Source: Prostheceraeus crozeri (Eukaryota; Platyhelminthes; Polycladida; Euryleptidae). Taken from it: 64,000 bases of DNA. The notes beneath the pieces were generated by a model. It saw only the letters and a program-made list of their open reading frames with translations, ran no database searches and had not been told where the DNA came from. The position numbers and the translations under genes are program-made. This document shows, piece after piece, positions 54,599 through 64,000 of this stretch. Within the stretch, counting starts at the first letter, position 1. Each line of letters begins with the position of its first letter. Location: assembly GCA_907163375.1 (NCBI GenBank), contig CAJQUW010004613.1, positions 1,178,001 through 1,242,000 on the forward strand, in the 5' to 3' direction.

Positions 54599-54939
54599 AT
54601 ACAAGGTGTTTCAAAAGTAGGCTAACAGTTGATTTTGCCCTAGGAAATCTATGTTGACCGTTCTATTGGCGATTTACACCTGAATCAGTCGATGGATATC
54701 CATGATCAGTCCAACATGAGCCATAGACTTCGAAGTAATTGCTACTATCATTTAGAAGTCTATGCAGTAGCATTCCATTGGCAAAGGAATTTTGAAATCT
54801 ATCATGGACAAGATATAGCACCAATCTGACATTACGTACATGGATATGTTCAATTAATTTGATTTGAATCAAACACTGTTAGTTTGACTTGAAGTGAATT
54901 AAACAAGCTTGAAGCTTTTTTGAATTTGCTGCTTCTGTC

Positions 54940-56004
54940 ATGTCAGGTCATCTAAAAGATGATCAGAGAAAATGGATTTTGAAATCCTTTTGGAAAAACA
55001 AGAATGCTGAAAAGGTGCGAATGGAATGGAGAGATGCCTTTCACAGCAATCCTCCATCAAGATTTGCTATTTATCGCATTCGAGATAAATTTGAAAAGAC
55101 CGGCTCGGTAGAGAATGCACCGAAGTCAGGACGCCCTCGATCAGTTTCAATAACATCAAACGAGGAGCTAGTGGCCCAAACATTTGTTCAAAGTCCGAAG
55201 AAGTCAACAAGAAGAGCCTCATTGGAGTTGGACATTTCTCTAAGCTCTACTTGGAGACTGATGAGGAAAGTTGAGTTGAAACCATACCGACCCAGACTGT
55301 TGCAGCACCTTCTACCGGATGATGCTGAACGACGCTTGCAGTTTGCTGTGCTCATGTTGTCGGAAATTCGGGAGAACCCAGATTTGCTTGACAAGATAGT
55401 TTGGTCTGACGAAGCCAGTTTCAAACTATCAGGTCACGTAAATAGACATAACTGTGTCTACTGGTTCCCTGAAAATCCGCTCATGGTATCAACAAATGAG
55501 CTGAACCAGCCTGGCTTAACCGTCTGGGCCGGTATGTCAAGCAACGGTGTGATTGGGCCAGTATTTTTTGAAAGAACTGTGACGGCTGAGGTGTACCTTC
55601 AAATGCTCCAATCCTTTGCGATTCCTGAGATGCAGTCATTGAACAACTTCAATGAGCTGTACTTTCAGCAGGATGGTGCACCAGCGCATTTTGCAGTGAG
55701 TGTCAGAAGCTATCTGAATGACACTTTTCCAGGAAAGTGGATCGGGAGATGTGGTAGCATCCTTTGGCCTCCTCGCTCTCCCGATCTAACTCCGATGGAC
55801 TTTTTCTTTTGGGGCGTTGTAAAGGAGAAAGTGTACGGACGAAAACCTCACACACTTTCTCAACATCGATCCTACATCACAGATGCCTGTCAAGAGATCA
55901 GTGATGACAGGAACTTATGCAGAACTGTGTGCCACAGTGTGGCCGAAAGACTACAAGAATGTGCCGATGTCCATGGTGGACATTTTGAGCATTTGCGTTC
56001 GTGA
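54940..56004 (+). CDS. DD41D Tc1/mariner transposase, open
   Basis: A 354-residue open frame. The N-terminal helix-turn-helix region (DDQRKWILKSFWKNKNAEKV..., DUF4817-like) and GRPRSVS precede a DDE domain. D157 is in IVWSDEAS, D245 in YFQQDGAPAH and D287 in RSPDLTPMD. There are 41 residues between the second and third Asp, hence DD41D. No stop or frameshift is present and the TIRs are identical. The copy is therefore recent and may still make transposase, although the insertion behind the gene could affect its mobility. It lies in sense orientation in the KANK intron. Confidence 0.92.
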   Translation: MSGHLKDDQRKWILKSFWKNKNAEKVRMEWRDAFHSNPPSRFAIYRIRDKFEKTGSVENAPKSGRPRSVSITSNEELVAQTFVQSPKKSTRRASLELDISLSSTWRLMRKVELKPYRPRLLQHLLPDDAERRLQFAVLMLSEIRENPDLLDKIVWSDEASFKLSGHVNRHNCVYWFPENPLMVSTNELNQPGLTVWAGMSSNGVIGPVFFERTVTAEVYLQMLQSFAIPEMQSLNNFNELYFQQDGAPAHFAVSVRSYLNDTFPGKWIGRCGSILWPPRSPDLTPMDFFFWGVVKEKVYGRKPHTLSQHRSYITDACQEISDDRNLCRTVCHSVAERLQECADVHGGHFEHLRS

Positions 56005-56079
56005 ATTTTTGCAACTTTAAGTTGATTAATTTTTTGATATGTTGAATAGGCCTTGGTTATTCATTTGTTCATTTTTTTG

Positions 56080-56289
56080 TTAGGAAACCAAGCAAACAAA
56101 ATGGTAGTTGTTTTAATGTTAATACCTTTTATTAATTTCAGCCTCCTCTAGGCCATCGTCAGAAGCTTCTGACGATGGTCTAAGAGGAGGCTGGAATTAA
56201 CAAAGGTGAAGGACATTCGAATGTCAGCTGTTCTTCCTTCTCCGCAGTAACACTGAAACAACTACTATCTTGTTTACATGGTTTCCTAA
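56080..56289. repeat. Penelope-type foldback nested in the DD41D element
   Basis: TTAGGAAACCAAGC...GGTAGTTGTTT at the left is inverted as GAAACAACTACTATC...GGTTTCCTAA at the right. At the centre lies a perfect 26-bp palindrome (56153-56178). Each half has a CTGACGATGG...GGAGGCTG core. The family also occurs at 28095-28200. Confidence 0.85.
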
Positions 56290-56599
56290 TAATTTTTTTT
56301 GATAGATGTTGGATAGTTATTCGACTTCTCATGATCGGTATAGATTCAAATTGGGTTGTAGTGAAATATGTAGGCATGAAAACACTGGAGATCATGAGAT
56401 ATTTTAATATGATTTACGCGATGTCAAAGAGTATTGAATTTTTGCCCCTTACGAATACAAGGCATATTAGCTATCTGTGGCATCGTGAAAAAGATTATTA
56501 TGACATAGCTTATTAATCTATAGCATTAAGACATAGCTTTTCAAGGCCAATTTCTACTGTTAGCCTACTTTTGAAACACCTTGTATATCTCTCGTCCTA

Positions 56600-58850
56600 A
56601 TACCTTTTTCCATCTATTTCGTTCTAAGTTCCAAGCAATTTGGTCAATGATATCTAATGCTGTGATTGGAAGCAATTTGATCACATAGCTTGCTATTTCC
56701 AAGCAATGTGGGCAAAATCTGTTATCTCTCTTAACTACCAAACAATGTGATCCGAAGTTCAAGCCATTTAGTCACATAGCATTCTAGCAGGTGCATGGAA
56801 ATTAAGTAGGTTAAAATTTGAATTATTTTACATGTACAATGATATGATGACAGCTATGTTTTGAGGGCGTCAATGGCAAATTAGAGGGCCGCGTTAGCGG
56901 CCCGACAATTTGCCATTGACAGCCCGAAAAATGTAGATGTCATAATCATTGTATGCCATGTTGCGAAATATTTCTGTGGTTTCATTTCCAGGCCATGAAT
57001 TTTCCGGGCCGTTAATGAATTTCTGGGCATTATCAAAGATATCAGTCTTATATACATGGTATACAATGCGACTAAATTCTTGTTCTGGTTATCGATATCA
57101 CTAATTTAATTATTTGATTTCTTAGTGAACTAATAAAATTCAGATTTTGAATTTCATTGCAATCATGAGTTCAGGACGATATGTACGCATCAATGATCAA
57201 TACAGAAGAACCACATGATGAATCAAATGATTGGCAGAATGTTGCAGAAATACTGAACATCAGACGTCAATCTGCATACAACATCATCAAGACTTATATC
57301 GATACAGGAAGAACAAGTCAGCTACCGAGGGGTGGAGACCATTCTACGAAGATAGATGAAGAAAAGAAAGAGCTACTCGTTAGCTACAATGAAGAAAAAC
57401 CTACAATAACGCTAGAAGAGATGCGAAATCGACTCTTAGCTGACGCCCCAGGAAGACCAGTCGTCTCGATCCAGACGATTAGTAGAACCCTCGATGCTTC
57501 GTTAATATCAATAAAGGACTTGCGATATGTTCGTGTACAGTGAAAATTTCCTGAATACAAGACAGAAAGGAAGATCCACGCTGAATGGGTCATGGAGATT
57601 GGAATCCAAGCACGAGCTCTTGTTTTCCTCGATGATTCGGATTTAGCGTCTACACGTGTAGAACCAAAGCAAGAGCGGCCGTTGGATCACGAGCTGCAAG
57701 AACTGTATCAAGTCAACAAGGTCGAAACCTTACCATTTGCCCAGCAGTAAGTCCACAGCTGGGACTTGTGCATCACATGTTTGTGGTTGGTGGCTTGACC
57801 AAAGATAAGTTCTCCGACATGCTATCCGAGATTGATGCTTTGGTGCAGTAGCCATATTATCTTCTGTGTGACAATGCTTCATGCCATTGCGATGCACCAC
57901 AGATGAATAACGACAGTTATGAGCTTGTATATTTGCCTCGCTTTTCTCCATATTTGAATGCGGCAGAATATGCAGGGTCATGCTTGAAGGCTCACGTGAA
58001 GCGACGTCTGTCTGATCCTTCTATCCAGCAGATTGGTGACAGAGACGCTGCGATTAAAGCACGCAAGACATTTCAAGCTCGACGTTTGTCAATTCTGCGA
58101 CGAGAAATTACGGTCTGTTTTGCCGAATTAGCACAGGATAAATGTTTAGAGTGGTACAACCACACTTTGAGCTATTTTCATAAGTGTTTGAACGAACATG
58201 ATATCTTTGATTGAACATACTTTGTGTGATTTTCAGACTTTTTGAATTTAAATTCAAATATGTATGTGTTGCAGCATGAGCGAGTTGTATGGCTTTCCAA
58301 TTTGCCAATATAGAGTAGGAGGTATCTAACTATGAAAGCAGATACATTTTCTCTGATCTGGTGGTTAAATTATGACGCACTTTATGGTTAACAAACGTAT
58401 AATGTAATTTTTAAATAGCCTAGCTATGAATATCAGTATATTTACATAAAACTGTTTCTAACGAAAGCTAACAATGACGATGAAGAACGCAGCTTAATAT
58501 CCGCACCGTGCCTAATTTTCTCTTTACTGAATAATTAATAAATGTATTTTGATCATAAATCAACATCTCATTTTTTAACTAATGCAAGCTACTAAACACA
58601 CGACAAAAGAAATTTATCTAATTTATTCATATTTTTATGATTAATACATCTTATGAGATTCATCTTAATCGTTGACTAAATGGCTTGAACTTTGGATCAA
58701 ATTGCTTGGAATAGTTAAGAGAGGTATCAGACTTTGCCAAAATTGCTTGGAAATAGCAAGCTATGTGATCAAATTGCTTCCAATCATAGCATTAGATATC
58801 ATTGACCAAATTGCTTGGAATTTCCACCGAAATAGATGGAAATAGTTATC
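56600..58850 (+). mobile_element. DNA transposon with ~180-bp terminal inverted repeats
   Basis: 56600-56776 and 58671-58850 are long, ~85-90% matching inverted repeats. Inside each, CCAAGCAATTTG-type words recur four or five times, likely transposase-binding sites. The enclosed transposase relic is of the IS630/Tc1 superfamily. The element starts about 15 bp after the DD41D element ends. Confidence 0.82.
57155..58214 (+). pseudogene. IS630/Tc1-superfamily transposase, decayed
   Basis: The N terminus reads MSSGRYVRINDQYRRTT, then shifts frame into a helix-turn-helix region (WQNVAEILNIRRQSAYNIIKTYIDTGR) at 57181-57540. A stop at 57541 follows. DDE-like pieces come next: VFLDDSD near 57625, YYLLCDNASCH near 57855-57890 and YLPRFSPYLNAAEYA near 57928-57975. 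The intact C-terminal piece runs to 58214. At least one frameshift and several stops make the gene non-functional. Confidence 0.72.
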
Positions 58851-58858
58851 TACACAAC

Positions 58859-58979
58859 AAGTGCAAAGTATCCAGCTTTATTGCATTTTTTGAGATCAAC
58901 ATGTCTATGCACGAGCCCGAAGGGCGAGGGCATAGTTTGTTGATCGAGAAAAATGCAATTAAGCTGGATATCTTTGCAC
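58859..58979. repeat. Hairpin with ~48-bp arms
   Basis: GTGCAAAGTATCCAGCTTTATTGC... at 58859-58906 is inverted at 58930-58979 (...GCAATTAAGCTGGATATCTTTGCAC). A GCCCGAAGGGC stem sits at the top. It lies between the long-TIR transposon and the Crypton. Confidence 0.85.
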
Positions 58980-59150
58980 GAGTTCTGTAAGTAACCTTAT
59001 ATTTCACAGAACTACCAGAATCTATGATCATGATCCTTAACATGATTTGAAAATCAAACCAAAGCAATTTTGAAATCAGATAACCTGCTTCTCTGTCCAT
59101 TGTACATGCAGATTTATCTCATCAACAATTAGTCATTATATTATTCCACT

Positions 59151-60279
59151 ATGATCAGCAATTTCAGCATAAAACAAGACTGCAATTTTTCAACAAATGT
59201 ACATCTAGACTGCGATTGCAAGGATTTTAAGAACAAATGTCCGAAAATTGATCAAAACAGCGAGAGCAATGGCTCCATACAGGCTATTCAAGACAAAGTA
59301 TTTAATTGTAAGTCTGTCGCCGTTTACACTACGTGGAAGAACCGATTCTCAGAATTCTTAGAAAAAGAAGAACGTAAAGAGAGTTTAGAAAGCGTTTTGA
59401 TATTTATGAAAAATCTTTCGGGAAAGTACGCGCCTTCAACTCTTTGGCAAGCGTACAGCTGCCTAAATAAGTACTATACGACCTATAAAAATTGGAAATC
59501 GTTTAATGAAGTACCAATTTTAAAAAGCTTCATAAAAGCGATTGAAAAGAAAGGCCAGCCGAAAAAGCAGTCTAAGGTAATATCGAAAGAAGATCTATTC
59601 AAATTTTTCGATGCTGATCATAACGAGCAGCCACAGCTTCTTGCGAAAAAGGTTGTAGCTCTTATCGGATATTACGGTGGCTTCCGATGTGTTGAGCTAG
59701 TCAACTTACTGTTTTCTGAAGTAAAGGTTTCTGCAAATGAGATAACAATACATGTAAGATCCAGCAAAACTGATCCAACTGGAAAATCTTCATTTTTTTT
59801 CATTATCCCTAAATTCCAGGATGATGGACAAGGTCCTTATGAAATGGTGTCTGAGTATCACAACAAAGTTGATGACAAAAATGGGAGATTTTTCAGAAAT
59901 TTCAATTACAAATCAAAAAAATTCACATCTCAACCAATGGGTCGTAATGCCGTAGCAAAAAGTGCCATCGTATATTGCGGAATTTTTGAAATTAGACAAT
60001 CCAACTGAATATACCAGTCACTGTTTTCGTCGATCATCAGCCACAGCTTTAGCTGATTCAGGGGCTTCACTCCCTTCATTGAAGCGTCAATTTCGATGGA
60101 AAAGTGACGCGGTGGCGATGGGTTACATTGACCAAAGCAAAAAACACAAATTGGAAGTTGCCCAAACATTAACAATCAATAAGAACATATCAAACAGTCA
60201 AAACATCAGCTCAACGTCTCAAGCGCATTCAAAACAGGTGCACATCCAAAACTGCTCAAACATTGTTATCAACTTGTAA
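59151..60279 (+). pseudogene. Crypton-type tyrosine recombinase, frameshifted once
   Basis: The N-terminal SAM-like DNA-binding domain has YTTWKNRFSEFLEKE and STLWQAYSCLNKYY. Catalytic motifs of tyrosine recombinases follow: the first Arg in YYGGFRCVELVNL (~59690), then HCFRRSSATALADSG (His and second Arg, ~60020) and FRWKSDAVAMGYID with the Tyr (~60095-60130). Cryptons move through such an enzyme without a reverse transcriptase. The frame shifts between ~59955 and 60000, so it is nearly intact. The C-terminal tail is Asn/Ser rich. Boundaries were not found. Confidence 0.82.
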
Positions 60280-60540
60280 CTGTTTTTCAATGACTTAATG
60301 GTGATTTCCTTGTAATTATTCAATCAATATAGTTATTACTTTGCCATTAAAATTATAGTTTTCGACGCTGGACAGTGACACGAGATAACCAAATTGTCGT
60401 TTATTAGTTAAATAATATCGCATCTGAAAAGAAGTCAAAGCAAAAAATACCTATACCTCGTATTGTGAAGTCACATACATATAATTATGAATAATTATGC
60501 ATCCGCGATATTTCGTGCAAATTCTATGCATGATTTTCGT

Positions 60541-61010
60541 TGTAGAGGATGAAAAACTTTCTATGTGCTAATGTATTTCAATGAAGGAGTGCAATAAAGA
60601 CTGTTTATTGCACTCTTTGAAATTTATGCACACTTTCGAAAGCATAAACTATATTATGGAAGCAATAATCATAGAGATTATAGCACTGTGAAATATAAAA
60701 GTAATATTCAACCTCATTTGGTATGGAGGGGTAAAGGATATCTTATCAGATCTCATTCCATGGAAATATCCACCTCTATTTGCTGTGGAATTGTAGATAT
60801 CAGCGGTATTTCTTGAGATTTCCACGTAGAATTTACCATTTTAGAGGATGAAAAACTTTCCATGTGCTTATGTACTTCAATGAAGGAGTGCAATAAAGAC
60901 TTTATTGCACTACTTGAAATTTATGACCTCTGGAAAACATGAGCTTTATTATGGAAGCAATAATCATAGAAATTATTGCACTATAAAATATAAAAGTCCA
61001 TACATTCAGC
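60541..61010. repeat. Direct ~175-bp repeats with internal palindromes
   Basis: Copies at ~60543-60715 and ~60840-61008 (period ~297) share GAGGATGAAAAACTTTC, GGAGTGCAATAAAGACT...TTTATTGCACT and ATTATGGAAGCAATAATCATAGA. The GTGCAATAAA/TTTATTGCAC pairs form small hairpins. They may be the ends of a non-autonomous element. Confidence 0.75.
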
Positions 61011-61888
61011 CTAAGCACTGAAATTGTGAATTACTGATTGTAATGACTCTATGACATCTTGCTGAAAATGTGGATAGAAATGACAAAATTCATTGATTTT
61101 TTTATTCACGAGCAATCGGGTTGAAATTGGACCACGTTTCAGTCCTGGTTAGGAGGTTTTTACTGCAACCCCTGGGCTGGCCTCCTAGTTTCACAGCCCT
61201 ATGCATGGTAAGGCCCAATCAGATAAAAAAGCAGCAACCAGCAGTGATCATGTTAAAGGTTAAAGGATGTGCTAATAAAAATAGTGACGGTTAGTAGCAC
61301 ATTACATGCAAAAGTATGATTACATGTGCAATTATAATGATAACCTTTCAAATCGATAAAATACTAACATATAGACATGAAAACTTTGAATTATGACTAG
61401 AAACGTTCGTGCAGAAACCTGTAATTTAGCATAAATGGGCATTTCTTGGAAGTCACAACCACCACTAGGACAAGGACTTCTAAAAAGGGTTATCATATCT
61501 TCTAAAATGGATTCATTTTACAAGCTGATTGACTGAATAACAGTTATTCCGCTCTTGTTCATCCTGGCTTTGTTGCGCTGCTAATAGTCATCAAAGATTA
61601 CCGAGTCTGAGTGCCAGTTCACCTGGGCCTTGAATAGAGTGATGTGCACAGAAGTTCTAAATTCTATGGCAGTCACAGATGCTACGTTTCATCCTAGAGG
61701 TACTCATGCAATTTGTTCAGTAGTAGTTAGACTTTCTAATTTTTCAATGTTTTGCTAAATCCGATGCATCTAGTTGGTAATCAGTTTAAGTTGCGCTTTC
61801 TTTCTTTTAAATGATTGCAATGATTGCAAAATGAATATCAGTAGTTGAACATTTTCCATGATTATAATTTACCACTCTTTCACTTCAG
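61011..61888. other. End of KANK intron 4, nothing identified
   Basis: No gene. A GC-richer block at 61140-61230 has CCTGG/GGCCTCC words of unknown origin. Confidence 0.45.
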
Positions 61889-62302
61889 AATAACACTTCA
61901 CTTCATTATGCTGTCAGTCGTGAGCAATGGGGAATCGTGGCTCGCTTGCTAGATACGAATAGGATTCGTATCAGTAAAGCCAACAAGGCAGGTTATACAC
62001 CTCTCATGCTCACAGCTCTTTGTCGAGAAGTTAATGAAGCTCATCGTCCAGTCATTCAACGGTTGTTAGCTAGTGGAAATATTAACCAAGGCTCTAGTTT
62101 GGCCGGTCAAACTGCACTTATGCTTGCTGCAGCCCATGGAAGAACCGACATGATTCACCTACTTCTGGAGAGTGGAGCGGATCCAAATCGCCGTGATAAG
62201 GAAGGAAGCACTGCTCTCATGTGTGCCAGTGAACATGGTCATTTAGAGGCTGTGAAAATGCTGCTAACAAGTTCAAACTGCGATCCCAACATTAAGGACA
62301 AT
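61889..62302 (+). CDS. KANK: KANK coding exon 5 (ankyrin repeats)
   Basis: The acceptor CACTTCAG ends at 61888 and the donor GTAAGTGG starts at 62303; 138 codons, phase 0. It encodes four consecutive ankyrin repeats of the KANK C-terminal module: NTSLHYAVSREQWG, KAGYTPLMLTALC, GQTALMLAAAHGRTDMIHLLLESGADPN and GSTALMCASEHGHLEAVKMLL. In vertebrate KANKs this module binds the kinesin KIF21A. The match to the family is close. The remaining ankyrin exons must lie beyond the window. Confidence 0.93.
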
Positions 62303-62340
62303 GTAAGTGGAAAAAACACATGCATACGAGTAAGAGTAAT

Positions 62341-62391
62341 CAGTGCCTTCCGCGGATGATATCTCTTCTACATCGTCCGTGGAAGGCACTG
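62341..62391. repeat. 20-bp-stem hairpin just after KANK exon 5
   Basis: CAGTGCCTTCCGCGGATGAT pairs with the inverted ATCGTCCGTGGAAGGCACTG with two G-T type mismatches and an ~11-nt loop. It lies 38 bp past the splice donor. Confidence 0.85.
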
Positions 62392-63039
62392 GTGCCGAAG
62401 TACTGACTGTGGTATTAACTTTAACATTTTGTCTTGAAGCTGATCATAAAATACACCGAGATAAAGAGACCATATTTTCAATGGGAAATTCAAACAAATA
62501 TCTCGAACAAATGGGTCAGCTATGTTCGAAATTAAAATATATTTTACAGATTTCCGTTTATTGCATGTGACTGACTAAGAGTTTTTTTTAATAATGCCAA
62601 AGAAGTAAGAGTGATTGCTAACCTTAAAATTTTATTTTAATTTTTACTGAAATTTGATAGCAAGTCTGTTTATTATATACTCTGAAAATATGAAGCTAAA
62701 ATATTTCCATGTTGTGAAAAAGTCACTTTGTGAAATACTCACTGTTGTGATTTGACACAACTCAAAGAAATTGACAAGGGATCCTTTGATAGAAAATTCG
62801 AGCAACAGAGACAGTCGATAGTCTTCAAAGAAAAGTGTGCCAACTAATCCAGGAGTTCTACACAGTCGAATACAGGAGTTCTACACAAAGCTTTTAATTC
62901 AGAAAAATGTTGTTCGTCAGGCGGTGCAGCATTAAACGAGAAAAGCATTTTTACTCGTCAGTTTTCACCGACCGAATTCTAGCACATGCAATGTCAACGA
63001 TGTTTTTCCACGAGGCTTTGTCCTTTGGTCAGCTCTATT
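62392..63039. other. Intronic stretch, nothing identified
   Basis: Short chance frames only. Confidence 0.4.
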
Positions 63040-63422
63040 CTGCATGCTTGATGGTGACTTTTCTCCTTTTTACACAGACACAGCTGTAGTGCAGTGCGCA
63101 GACAATGTCACCTTGATAATTTCCCTACAACCTGAAGACCCAATTAAAATCAGATCCAGAATCCAGGACGAACTACACGCTGTAGATAATTTCGACCTTT
63201 GGCGTAGAAGCAACACAGATCTTCAATACGAACAAGTCACACTTGATGTTGCATCTAAGGACTCCAGTTCGCATGAATCAATCAACTCCGATCACCGTTG
63301 TTAACCAAATTATGATTCTAAGTGTCACCTTGAAGCGACAGGTTGACTTGGGACAGTCATGTTGACGAGGTTGGTCGCAAAGTATGCGAACGTCAACATA
63401 TTCTTCAAGATCTGAAACAGTA
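63040..63422 (+). pseudogene. LINE reverse transcriptase remnant (CR1/Jockey-like)
   Basis: VQCADNVTLIISLQPEDPIKIRSRIQDEL corresponds to RT motif C (YADDVTLI, here CADN) and the helix after it. LTWDSHVDEVGRKVCERQHILQDL at ~63338-63420 matches the LINE W-SHV-E---KV--R---L-L block. The two pieces lie in different frames, and the catalytic DD is changed to DN. Confidence 0.6.
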
Positions 63423-63439
63423 GTAAGGAATCCTCCCAA

Positions 63440-63999
63440 CTGCGCACAGCGCCCGCCCCCTCTGGAGCGTGAGTTGGGTTGATGTGGTTCTGGGTCGACC
63501 GGCCGGGTGTGTCGTGGTCAACCGTCCTTGTTGGTCTTGGGCGGCGGTCAATGTTTTTGGTGTGTAGGATTGGTTGTAAGGTTGTTTTGTGTTTAGATTT
63601 GGTTTCCTGATGAAATTCTGCGTCGACATGTTGTGTTTCTTGGGTGTAGGTGTGGTTTAGGTGTGTTTTTGAGTGAGAAAATGGCTGTAGCGTCTAAACG
63701 AAGCCTCGCACGTGAAAATGGACGGCGGATTTGAGCTTTTTGGCCGATTTTGGGTCTAGAAGACTTGTTTCCAGAGTCATAAGGCTAAAAACGAAGAACT
63801 TCGATCCCCCCTCGGCAGCGTTTCTTCCAACTTTGGTTCTAGAAATGGTAGAGAGTCTTGCAATAGCTCGTTTGAAAGCTAAGAGTGGTACAAATTGATT
63901 GGAAAGCACAGTTTGGCCCTACCTTCCTTTGCTGAGGCTTGGCAGTGACATTGAGACTTTTGGCCATGTTAGAGAGCCGTCAGAGGTTGAGTTTTGTAT
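63440..63999 (-). repeat. Inverted relative of the poly-G tandem repeat
   Basis: On the minus strand, CACTCTTAGCTTTCAAACGAGCTATTG (about 63861-63887) matches 15552-15580 almost exactly. A related G-run and the CCAGAGGGGG / GACCACGACAC words at 63455-63530 match 16230-16290. It is cut by the window end. Confidence 0.75.
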
Positions 64000-64000
64000 T

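Larger units (their letters stand above)
54601..56584 (+). mobile_element. Tc1/mariner element of DD41D type
   Basis: A 29-bp terminal inverted repeat beginning ACAAGGTGTTTCAAAAG is at 54601-54629 and exactly inverted at 56556-56584. It is flanked by TA at 54599-54600 and 56585-56586, the target duplication of this superfamily. The 1,984-bp element has one full transposase gene and a foldback insertion in its 3' part. Confidence 0.93.
43435..61888 (+). other. KANK intron 4, 18.4 kb, rich in mobile elements
   Basis: The donor and acceptor are certain from the protein match on both sides. The intron holds two hAT-like elements, Penelope fragments, a DD41D Tc1/mariner element, a long-TIR DNA transposon, a Crypton and several hairpins. 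No host exon was seen in it. Confidence 0.85.

Overview
This is nuclear DNA from an invertebrate animal. It is AT-rich and has spliced genes, TATA boxes, AATAAA signals, long (TA)n tracts and a dense mix of transposable elements (Polinton-like, Penelope-like, Tc1/mariner, hAT, Crypton, LINE). The one clear host gene encodes a KANK protein (KN motif plus ankyrin repeats). I cannot name the species; a marine invertebrate is my inference from the element mix.

1-14.2 kb: the right-hand part of a Polinton/adintovirus-like element, whose left end lies outside the window. Plus-strand genes are a basic-tailed protein (tail only), the double-jelly-roll major capsid protein, an adenain-like protease, and a capsid-associated block of two WEVG-type proteins plus a matching C-terminal piece. 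The minus strand carries two paralogous small proteins, a clear TATA-binding-protein (TBP) relative and a long zinc-finger/protein-primed family B DNA polymerase. From 10.5 to 14.2 kb lie unfamiliar small genes and a coiled-coil zinc protein. Three copies of a ~130-bp module separate the minus-strand genes here, each with a hairpin much like the histone mRNA 3' stem-loop. The element looks largely whole, with perhaps one to three breaks.

14.2-29 kb: repeats. These are a ~290-bp tandem array with poly-G tracts (a related inverted copy sits at the right edge of the window), a decayed selfish gene with an XPG-like nuclease core and a CXC domain (17.7-22.4 kb), two Penelope-like elements with GIY-YIG domains next to (TA)n tracts, a foldback and a LINE remnant.

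29.2-62.3 kb: the KANK gene on the plus strand. Five coding exons fit in phase: 29161-35244, 38553-38693, 42221-42308, 43285-43434 and 61889-62302. The last reads out of the window through a splice donor. The first exon codes for about 2,010 residues. Its introns, one of 18.4 kb, hold Penelope foldbacks, hAT-like elements, a DD41D Tc1/mariner element with an open transposase and exact TIRs, an adjacent element with ~180-bp TIRs, a Crypton and several hairpins.

62.3-64 kb: a hairpin just past the KANK exon, a LINE reverse transcriptase remnant, and the inverted relative of the poly-G repeat.

Most notable: the virus-like TBP, the histone-like 3' module, two UAAUG gene junctions, the KANK giant exon with its repeat arrays, and the recurring Penelope foldbacks with hammerhead-like cores beside (TA)n.
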